This document shows positions 1 to 5,610 of a stretch of 9,732 bases of DNA, in pieces. Source of the stretch: Actinomycetes bacterium (GTDB lineage: Bacteria; Actinomycetota; Acidimicrobiia; Acidimicrobiales; CADCSY01); NCBI GenBank assembly GCA_025464025.1, contig JAODBP010000051.1, positions 1-9,732 of the forward strand. The letters run 5' to 3'. Made by a program: the position numbers and the translations under genes. The notes below the pieces were generated by a model. The model did not search any database. It worked only from the letters and a program-made list of their open reading frames with translations, and was not told the DNA's origin. Position 1 is the first letter of the stretch; each line of letters begins with the position of its first letter.

Positions 1-32
1 GCCGGCAACGTCGAGCCGTCCTGAATGGCGGT

Positions 33-1022
33 GTGGCCTCGACCCCCTCAGCCGATCCGACCATCGGGATCACCGTCTACGGCTGCGGGCCGGACGAGGG
101 CGCGCTCTTCCGAGCGATGGCTCCTCGCTTCGGCGTGCGGCCGACGATCACCGACGCCGCCGTCGCCGAGGACACCATCGAGCTCGCCGTCGGGAACCGA
201 TGCATCAGCGTCGGTCACAAGACCCACGTCACGGCGTCCGTGCTGCAGGCGCTCCACGACGCCGGCGTCCGGCACATCTCCACCCGGAGCATCGGGGTCA
301 ACCACATCGATGTGCGCCAGGCGGAGCGCCTCGGCATGTCCGTCGAGAACGTCGCCTACTCACCCGACAGCGTGGCGGACTACACGCTCATGCTGCTGCT
401 CATGGCGCTCCGGAGCGCGAGGTCGACCATCCGGCGGGCCGAGGTCCACGACTACCAGCTCGGTGAGGCACCGGGGCGGGAGGTCCGCGACCTGACGGTC
501 GGGGTGGTCGGGACCGGTCGCATCGGCAAGGCGGTGATCGACCGGCTGCGAGGCTTCGGCTGCCGCATCCTGGCCTTCGACCGTCGCCCTGACGTGTCTG
601 CCGACTACGTGTGCCTGGCGGAGCTGTTGGAGCGGAGCGACGTCGTCACGCTCCACATCCCGCTCGATGCGGAGACGCATCACCTCGTGGATCGCCACCG
701 CATCGAGCAGATGAAGCCCGGGGCCTACATGGTCAACACCGCCCGGGGCGCGCTCGTCGACACCGAGGCACTGGTCGAGGCGTTGGAGCGCGGTCGGCTC
801 GGGGGTGCGGCGCTGGACGTCCTCGAGGGGGAGGACGGCGTCTTCTACACCGATCGCCGGCGCGAGCCCGTCGAGCGGCCGCTGCTGCTGCGGCTGCACC
901 GCCTGGCGAACGTGCTCATCAGCCCGCACACCGCCTTCTACACCGACCACGCGCTGGGCGACGCGGTCGAGGCCTCCATCCGCAGCTGCGTGCGGTCGGA
1001 AGGTGGGCAGCAGCATGGCTAG
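33..1022 (+). CDS. vanH: D-lactate dehydrogenase VanH
   Basis: This is an NADH-dependent D-2-hydroxyacid dehydrogenase that reduces pyruvate to D-lactate in the cytoplasm and supplies the next enzyme, the D-Ala-D-Lac ligase. The 329-residue length matches VanH. Its N-terminal segment IGITVYGC (residues 11-18), the ISVGHK and NVAYSPDSVADYT segments (58-63, 106-118) and LDVLEGE (261-267) are VanH hallmarks. The Rossmann nucleotide site is GTGRIG (160-165). Catalytic residues by family spacing are R238, E267 and H299 (in SPHTAFYTDHA). The GTG at 33 is the first usable start and places IGITVYGC where other VanH proteins have it, but the frame stays open to the left edge and no strong ribosome site is seen. 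A TGA at 22-24 in another frame could end an upstream gene, which would suggest translational coupling. The 3' end overlaps the ligase gene by 8 bases. Confidence 0.94.
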   Translation: MASTPSADPTIGITVYGCGPDEGALFRAMAPRFGVRPTITDAAVAEDTIELAVGNRCISVGHKTHVTASVLQALHDAGVRHISTRSIGVNHIDVRQAERLGMSVENVAYSPDSVADYTLMLLLMALRSARSTIRRAEVHDYQLGEAPGREVRDLTVGVVGTGRIGKAVIDRLRGFGCRILAFDRRPDVSADYVCLAELLERSDVVTLHIPLDAETHHLVDRHRIEQMKPGAYMVNTARGALVDTEALVEALERGRLGGAALDVLEGEDGVFYTDRRREPVERPLLLRLHRLANVLISPHTAFYTDHALGDAVEASIRSCVRSEGGQQHG

Positions 1023-2055
1023 GCCGAAGGTCGGGATCGTGTTCGGCGGGTGCTCCGAGGAGCACGACATCTCCGTCAAGTCGGCGCAGGAGGTCGCCCG
1101 GCACCTCGACCTCGACGCGTACGAGCCGCGCTACCTCGGGATCACGAAGGGCGGCGCGTGGAAGCTCTGCGACGGCCCGGACGCCGGGTGGGAGGACGGC
1201 CGCCCCGCCGTGCTGTCCCCGGACCGGGACGTGCACGGGGTGCTCGTCCTGGAGGAGGGTCGCTACGAGGCGATCCGGTTGGACGTGGTGGTCCCCGTCC
1301 TGCACGGCCGCTTCGGTGAGGACGGTGCGATCCAGGGCCTGCTGGAGCTCGCCGGCATCCCCTACGTGGGCTGCGACGTGCAGAGCTCGGCGCTGTGCAT
1401 GGACAAGTCGCTGGCCTACGTCGTCGTTCGGAGCGCGGGGATCGCCACACCGACCTTCTGGACGGTCATGGCGAACGACGGCGTCGATCCCGCAGGGCTG
1501 CCATACCCCGTCTTCGTCAAGCCGGCCCGCTCGGGCTCGTCGTTCGGTGTCAGCAAGGTGGGTCGAGCAGCGGAGCTGGCGGCAGCGGTGGAAGCGGCCC
1601 GTCAGTACGACTCGAAGGTGGTGATCGAGGCGGCGGTGGACGGCAGCGAGGTCGGTTGTGCGGTCCTCGGGAACGGTGGAGCGCTGCTCACCGGCGAGCC
1701 GGATCAGGTCTCGCTGTCCCACGGGTTCTTCCGGATCCACCAGGAGGACGCGCCCGAGACCGGTTCGGAGAACGCCACCATCACCGTTCCCGCGGACATC
1801 TCGGCGGCGTCGCGCTCGCTCGTCCAGGAGACGGCGAAGGCCATCTACCGCGCCCTGGGCTGCCGGGGACTGGCGCGGGTCGACATGTTCCTCACCGACG
1901 ACGGGCGCGTCGTGCTCAACGAGGTGAACACCTTCCCGGGCATGACCACCTACAGCCGCTATCCCGGGATGATGGCCGCCGCCGGGCTGCCGCTGACCGA
2001 GGTGCTCGACCGGCTCCTGTCCTTGGCGCTGGCGGGGAGCGACCGTGCGCGATGA
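1015..2055 (+). CDS. vanA: D-alanine--D-lactate ligase (VanA/VanB-type)
   Basis: This ATP-grasp ligase joins D-Ala to D-lactate. The depsipeptide enters peptidoglycan precursors in place of D-Ala-D-Ala and weakens glycopeptide binding. The product is 346 residues, near the 343 of VanA. The N-terminus carries GGCSEEHDISVKSA (11-24) with E16. CMDKSLAY (128-135) holds an ATP-contacting Lys131, and SGSSFGVS (173-180) is the glycine/serine-rich loop. The omega-loop signature RIHQE (240-244) places His242 where VanA has His244, the residue linked to D-lactate selectivity. The C-terminus has GCRGLARVDMF (282-292) and the metal-binding LNEVNTFPG (301-309). ATG 1015 is preceded by AGGTGGG at 1001-1007 and overlaps vanH by 8 bases. 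The symbol vanA is used for the family. I cannot assign a resistance type (A, B, D, F, M or actinobacterial) without alignment. Phe100 in LHGRFGEDG sits where I recall Ser or Cys in VanA and VanB. Confidence 0.95.
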   Translation: MARPKVGIVFGGCSEEHDISVKSAQEVARHLDLDAYEPRYLGITKGGAWKLCDGPDAGWEDGRPAVLSPDRDVHGVLVLEEGRYEAIRLDVVVPVLHGRFGEDGAIQGLLELAGIPYVGCDVQSSALCMDKSLAYVVVRSAGIATPTFWTVMANDGVDPAGLPYPVFVKPARSGSSFGVSKVGRAAELAAAVEAARQYDSKVVIEAAVDGSEVGCAVLGNGGALLTGEPDQVSLSHGFFRIHQEDAPETGSENATITVPADISAASRSLVQETAKAIYRALGCRGLARVDMFLTDDGRVVLNEVNTFPGMTTYSRYPGMMAAAGLPLTEVLDRLLSLALAGSDRAR

Positions 2056-2653
2056 CTTCGCCTTCATCGACGAGCTCGTCCCCGGGATCCGTTGGGACGC
2101 CAAGTACGCGACCTGGGACAACTTCACCGGCAAGCCGGTGGACGGGTACCTCGCCAACCGGATCGTCGGCACGACGGCACTCGGCGCCGCCCTGGAGCGA
2201 GCACGAGGAGCGGCCGCATCCCTCGGCTACGGCCTGCTGCTCTGGGACGGCTATCGCCCGCAGCGCGCCGTCGAGTGCTTCGTGCGCTGGTCGAAGCAGC
2301 CGGAGGACGGCCGGACGAAGCACCGCCACTACCCGAACATCGACCGCGCCGAGATGTTCGACCAGGGCTACGTGGCCGCGAGGTCGGCCCACAGCCGGGG
2401 CAGCACCGTCGACCTGACCGTCTTCGACCTGGCCACCGGCGAGCTCGCTCCGATGGGCGGCGACCACGACCTGATGGATCCGATCTCGCACCACGGCGCA
2501 CCGGGGATCACCGAGGTCGAAGCCGCCAACCGCCGGCACCTCCGCTCGATCATGGAGTCGTGCGGCTTCCGCTCCTACGACTGCGAGTGGTGGCACTACA
2601 CGCTCGAGGACGAGCCGTTCCCGGACACCTACTTCGACTTCGCCATCGGCTGA
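2045..2653 (+). CDS. vanX: D-Ala-D-Ala dipeptidase VanX
   Basis: VanX is a cytoplasmic zinc dipeptidase that hydrolyses D-Ala-D-Ala made by the host Ddl ligase and spares D-Ala-D-Lac, so only depsipeptide precursors accumulate. The protein has 202 residues, the same as enterococcal VanX, and the functional residues fall at the same numbers: zinc ligands His116, Asp123 and His184, catalytic Glu181 and transition-state Arg71. They sit in SAHSRGSTVDLT (114-125), EWWHY (181-185) and DGYRPQRAV (68-76). The GTG start at 2045 has GGGGAG at 2034-2039 and overlaps the ligase gene by 11 bases, so the three genes are very probably translated from one mRNA. The gene ends one base before the stop codon of the opposing regulator gene. 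No truncation is seen and the call is firm. Confidence 0.96.
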   Translation: MRDDFAFIDELVPGIRWDAKYATWDNFTGKPVDGYLANRIVGTTALGAALERARGAAASLGYGLLLWDGYRPQRAVECFVRWSKQPEDGRTKHRHYPNIDRAEMFDQGYVAARSAHSRGSTVDLTVFDLATGELAPMGGDHDLMDPISHHGAPGITEVEAANRRHLRSIMESCGFRSYDCEWWHYTLEDEPFPDTYFDFAIG

Positions 2654-2654
2654 C

Positions 2655-3263
2655 TCACAGAAGGTCGAGCCTCATCGCGGCATCGACGAGCTCCGCTCTC
2701 GTGTTGCAGTGCAACTTCATCGCCACCGACGCGCGTTGGGCTTCGACCGTGCGGCGCGACAGGTGCAGCTGACCGGCGATCTCGCTGTTCGTGTGGCCGA
2801 GCGCGACGAGGCGCAGCACCTCTCGTTCTCGCGGTGACAGCGCCGGCGTCCCGCCGCTGGCGGCCCGCCTCGCGAGCGCGACACCGAGCGCCGGCTGCAG
2901 GTACTCACCTCCCGCCGCGATCGTCTTCACCGCCAGGACGACCTCGTCGGCCGCGGTGTCCTTCACGAGGTAGCCAGCCGCGCCGGCGGCCAGGACGGCA
3001 TCCACGGTGGGGAGGCTGTCGATGAGCGTGAGGACCAGCACCGGTGCATCGGGGAACTTGGCGCGGAGCGCGGTGGCGATCTGCGGCCCTTGGGCATCGC
3101 CGAGCACGAGGTCGGCGACGATCACGTCCGGCGCCTGTCGGATGGCGAGCGCCGCCTCCAGCGACTCCGCCTCCTCGAACTCGATCTCGGCGTCGCTGTG
3201 TCCGAGGAGGGTCCGGAGGCCGGCACGGACGACCGCATGGTCGTCGATCAACAGGATCCTCAT
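2655..3263 (-). CDS. NarL/LuxR-family response regulator
   Basis: This 202-residue DNA-binding response regulator is the partner of the kinase encoded just upstream. The receiver domain (about 1-118) has the acidic pair Asp7-Asp8, the phospho-acceptor Asp51 in IVADLVLGD, the switch Thr79 and the conserved Lys101. A LuxR/GerE helix-turn-helix fills about 141-200, beginning LSPREREVLRL and including HTNSEIAGQLHLSRRTVEAQR. ATG at 3263 has a strong ribosome site (GAAGGAGGGG, 3271-3280, seven bases away) and overlaps the kinase stop in ATGA. The family differs from VanR, which is OmpR-type with a winged helix. Targets are unknown. Candidates are its own operon and the divergent small genes at 4738-5409. 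A role in vanHAX control is possible only by proximity and nothing in the sequence shows it. Confidence 0.94.
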   Translation of the reverse strand: MRILLIDDHAVVRAGLRTLLGHSDAEIEFEEAESLEAALAIRQAPDVIVADLVLGDAQGPQIATALRAKFPDAPVLVLTLIDSLPTVDAVLAAGAAGYLVKDTAADEVVLAVKTIAAGGEYLQPALGVALARRAASGGTPALSPREREVLRLVALGHTNSEIAGQLHLSRRTVEAQRASVAMKLHCNTRAELVDAAMRLDLL

Positions 3264-4726
3264 CGGTCGTCCCCTCCTTCCAGCGGCACCTCGAGGCGGA
3301 CAGCGGTGCCCCGTCCGACGGCGGAGGCGATGGCGAGCGTCCCCCTCACTCCTTGGGCGCGCTCACCCATGCCGACGAGCCCGTAGCCCCCCCGGCCTGC
3401 CAGGCGGCCCGGCGAGTCGTCGAACCCAACGCCGTCGTCCTCGATGACGACCGTGAGGCAGTCGGCGCGCTGGTCGATCACGATCGAGATCGTGTTGGCC
3501 TTCGCGTGCTTGACGGCGTTCGTGAGGGCCTCCTGGACGATCCGGTAGGCGGCAGCCGCGACATCGCCCGGAAGCGGACGGTCTGAGCCCGCGTCCTGCA
3601 GGTCGATGCGGACGTCAGTGGCGCCCGCATCCTGTACGAGACGTTCGATCGCGACCGCGAGGTCGCCGCCCACACCAGTCTCGCGGAGCGAGGCAACGGT
3701 TCGGCGAGCGGACCGCATGGCGTCGTTGATGACCGAGCGCAGGCTTGTGAGGCTCGCGTCGTCGACCTGCGGAGCCTGTGCTGCGAGCGTCGCCGAGTAC
3801 AAGGAGGCCGAGGTCAGGAGCTGACCGAGGTCGTCGTGGATGTCTCTCGCGAGACGGTGTCGTTCCTCCCGGCGCACTCGTGTCATCTGCTCCAGGAGTC
3901 GGCGACGTTCCTCGTCGATCCGTTCCAGCGCCGCGAGCCGTTCCTGGGCCTCGATCCGCGCGGCAACGAGGTCACTGACGTCCTCGGCGACGGAGAGCAC
4001 GCCGTTCACTTCGCCGTCCGGGCCGTGGAGCGGCTTGATGCGGGCGTTCCAGGTGTAGCCCCGGAACGGGATCTCGAACGCCAACTGCTCTCCGGATCGG
4101 AGCACGGTCTCATGGGCGTCGAGCCACAGCCTGCCGCTGGGCTCTTCCATGTAGAAGTCGCGCAGGTCGACCCCGTCGAGCTGTTCCGGCTCGAGTCCCA
4201 GGCGGGCAAGGCCGGAGCCGGCGACGAACGTCAGGCAGAGATCTGTGTCCGCCGACCACAGGATGGTCGGCATCTGCGAGAGCAGCATCGCGAGGCGATC
4301 GCCGCGGCGTGCGAGCTCGTCGAGGATCTCCTCGCGGTCACGCCGGTGGCCTCCCCGCTCACCTTCGGGCCGCCCGAGGCAGACGAGCCGGGCACCAGGG
4401 CCCAGCGACTCGATGGCAACGGCTTCGAGCGGGACGGGCGCATGATCGCCACGTCCGAGGGTCTCGGCGGTGTCGACGCGCGCGCGGCGCGGCGGCGCCT
4501 GCAGCGCCTGGTCGAGCGGCCGTCCGACCAGGTCCTCGGGTGCGACGTCGAGCGCACTGAGCGCGGCCCGGTTCGCCTCGAGCACGTGGCCTCGCTCGTC
4601 GATGAGGACCATCGGTTCTCGTGCTGCCGTGAAGGCCAGCCCGCGAAGCTCGTCGCCTGTCGTTGCGGAAGATCCGAACCGATCTCTGCGGCTTCCTACC
4701 GATGTGGCTGGATCGGGGTGGTTCAT
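3260..4726 (-). CDS. PAS-domain sensor histidine kinase (NarL-partner, HisKA_3 type)
   Basis: This is a soluble sensor kinase that phosphorylates the regulator downstream. Numbered from the ATG at 4726 it has 488 residues: a first PAS-like domain (about 27-116), a second PAS/PAC domain (about 145-250, with TILWSADTDLCLTFVAG), a charged coiled-coil linker (about 255-290), the HisKA_3 dimerisation domain with phospho-acceptor His297 in RDIHDDLGQLL, and an HATPase domain with the N box EALTNAVKHAKA (Asn403), the DDGVGFD box and the GYGLVGMGER box. No transmembrane helix or signal peptide is visible, so it probably senses a cytoplasmic or diffusible signal. I prefer the ATG at 4726 because the domains start well after it. 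A GTG at 4768 adds 14 residues but would overlap the divergent short frame. Neither start has a strong ribosome site. The ligand is not recognisable: I see no clear heme or flavin motif. Confidence 0.91.
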   Translation of the reverse strand: MNHPDPATSVGSRRDRFGSSATTGDELRGLAFTAAREPMVLIDERGHVLEANRAALSALDVAPEDLVGRPLDQALQAPPRRARVDTAETLGRGDHAPVPLEAVAIESLGPGARLVCLGRPEGERGGHRRDREEILDELARRGDRLAMLLSQMPTILWSADTDLCLTFVAGSGLARLGLEPEQLDGVDLRDFYMEEPSGRLWLDAHETVLRSGEQLAFEIPFRGYTWNARIKPLHGPDGEVNGVLSVAEDVSDLVAARIEAQERLAALERIDEERRRLLEQMTRVRREERHRLARDIHDDLGQLLTSASLYSATLAAQAPQVDDASLTSLRSVINDAMRSARRTVASLRETGVGGDLAVAIERLVQDAGATDVRIDLQDAGSDRPLPGDVAAAAYRIVQEALTNAVKHAKANTISIVIDQRADCLTVVIEDDGVGFDDSPGRLAGRGGYGLVGMGERAQGVRGTLAIASAVGRGTAVRLEVPLEGGDDR

Positions 4727-4737
4727 ACGCTCGACGA

Positions 4738-4917
4738 GTGCCCAAGTTCGCCGTGAACCACTCGGCACGCGTGTCGCCGAGCGTCCGAGATCAGGTCCTC
4801 CGCACGGTCCGCGTGCTCACCGCCACCGTGGCCGTTCTCGTGGCGTGCGTCCTGGTGCCGGCGTCGGTGGCCGGGTCCGGCGATCCGTTCTGCCCCACCG
4901 CAGCGGCGTGCCGGTGA
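4738..4917 (+). CDS. possible small secreted or membrane peptide
   Basis: This is a 59-residue frame with no family I recognise. It has an Arg-rich stretch (RDQVLRTVR), a hydrophobic core (VLTATVAVLVACVLV), then PASVA followed by GSGDPF. That is the layout of a Sec signal peptide with a plausible cleavage after ASVA. The predicted mature part would be only about 14 residues with two cysteines (FCPTAAACR). Third codon positions are about 90% G or C, as in real genes here. Starts at GTG 4738, 4753 or 4771 are possible and none has a convincing ribosome site. It diverges from the kinase gene with 11 bases between the starts as drawn, which leaves no room for separate promoters and argues for the later start. 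It may be an unrecognised small gene or chance. Confidence 0.35.
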   Translation: MPKFAVNHSARVSPSVRDQVLRTVRVLTATVAVLVACVLVPASVAGSGDPFCPTAAACR

Positions 4918-5099
4918 GGGAGATGCCGGTCGGCGGGAGGTCCGAGGTGCTGGAGCTCCTGTACGTCGCGATGATCGCCAGCGACGAGCTCGTCCGACTG
5001 AGCCAGCGAGACGGCCACGCTGCCCTGCACGCCGAGTTGGTCCCTGTGCAGCTGCACCTGCACGAGGCGCGGCGACTCGCGACGCAAGGCAACCTGTGA
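4914..5099 (+). CDS. hypothetical small protein (61 residues)
   Basis: I do not recognise this frame. It is predicted to be mostly helical, with SEVLELLYVAMIASDELVRL followed by HAALHAELVPVQLHLHEARRL, rich in Leu, Ala, Glu and His, and no membrane segment. Third codon positions are about 90% G or C. The GTG at 4914 overlaps the TGA of the preceding short frame (GTGA), which suggests coupling. An ATG at 4923 and a GTG at 4908 are alternatives. It ends 37 bases before the next short gene. The three short frames share a strand and could form a small operon divergent from the two-component genes. It could also be spurious, since high GC keeps frames open. Confidence 0.4.
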   Translation: MREMPVGGRSEVLELLYVAMIASDELVRLSQRDGHAALHAELVPVQLHLHEARRLATQGNL

Positions 5100-5136
5100 T
5101 CCAGGTCGGTGATCGGGCGTGAGGGACCGGGTGTCG

Positions 5137-5409
5137 ATGTCCGCGATGTCGTCGATCCGGGTCGTGGCCGAGTTCCAGTCGTCGGCGATCACCGGAGCTG
5201 CCATCGAGGCCGCGGCAGCGGAGCTGCACCTCTTGCACCCTGACATCGCAGGGAGCAAGGACGGGACGCTTCACCTGTCGTGCGTCGTGACCGCCTCGAG
5301 CAACGACCTCGCGGTCCGCTACCTGATCAAGCGCGTGCGGGCGACGCTGGCGGCGCTGGGTGTCGACGACACGACCGTGATCGTCTTGCTGGTGGAACCG
5401 GACACGTAG
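5137..5409 (+). CDS. hypothetical protein, compact alpha/beta fold
   Basis: This protein of about 90 residues has no family I can name. It reads as beta-alpha-beta-beta-alpha-beta: a strand (IRVVAEF), a helix (SAITGAAIEAAAAEL), strands (LHLSCVVTAS), a helix (NDLAVRYLIKRVRATLAALG) and a final strand (TTVIVLLVEP). That order resembles small ferredoxin-like or ACT-like domains, which is an inference from pattern only. Codon third positions are strongly G/C and the composition is balanced, making it the most credible of the three short genes. ATG 5137 has GAGGGA at 5121-5126. GTG 5119 and GTG 5131 are alternative starts and the first would give 96 residues. No signal peptide or cysteine cluster is present. 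It lies between the signalling genes and the phosphatase gene, so a signalling role is conceivable but unproven. Confidence 0.65.
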   Translation: MSAMSSIRVVAEFQSSAITGAAIEAAAAELHLLHPDIAGSKDGTLHLSCVVTASSNDLAVRYLIKRVRATLAALGVDDTTVIVLLVEPDT

Positions 5410-5470
5410 TCGTACCTGGCCTGCTGGTTCCGCGCGCAGCCACGGCACACCGACGTCTCGGACGAGGCCG

Positions 5471-5499
5471 GTGAAATGTCGGCTTCTGGGGCATACCCT
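5471..5499 (+). promoter_or_regulatory. candidate promoter for the phosphatase gene
   Basis: GTGAAA at 5471-5476 and TACCCT at 5494-5499 are separated by 17 bases. This fits a primary sigma promoter of actinobacteria (TTGAAA-like -35, TANNNT -10). It lies in the gap after the 5409 stop and about 110 bases before the phosphatase start. It is read by eye only. Confidence 0.35.
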
Positions 5500-5596
5500 G
5501 TTCGGAGACGGCGCTCCCCGCCCACGGGTGAGGGCCGAGACGTGCAGCGTTGCTCCGGACCCCGGTGACGCATGGGACTCGCCATGCCGTCGCACC

Positions 5597-5604
5597 GGAG
5601 GAGG
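5597..5604 (+). promoter_or_regulatory. ribosome binding site of the phosphatase gene
   Basis: GGAGGAGG lies six bases before the ATG at 5611. It decides this start over the in-frame ATGs at 5572 and 5584, which have no comparable site. Confidence 0.6.
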
Positions 5605-5610
5605 AACGCC

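Noticed and set aside
1..24. A frame ending at TGA 22-24 (AGNVEPS) that could be the tail of an upstream gene
   Set aside because: Seven residues are too few to support a call, although close spacing to vanH would fit an operon.
25..495. Open frame of 156 codons from ATG 25 overlapping vanH
   Set aside because: The translation is Ser/Arg/Pro-rich without domain character and is a shadow of vanH.
3836..4756. Long + strand frame of 306 codons opposite the kinase gene
   Set aside because: It is antisense to a kinase with clear PAS, HisKA_3 and HATPase motifs, and high GC explains the open frame.
5440..5475. Weak hairpin (CCGA-cgtc-TCGG) as a terminator after the 5409 stop
   Set aside because: A four-base stem without a T tract is not enough to call.
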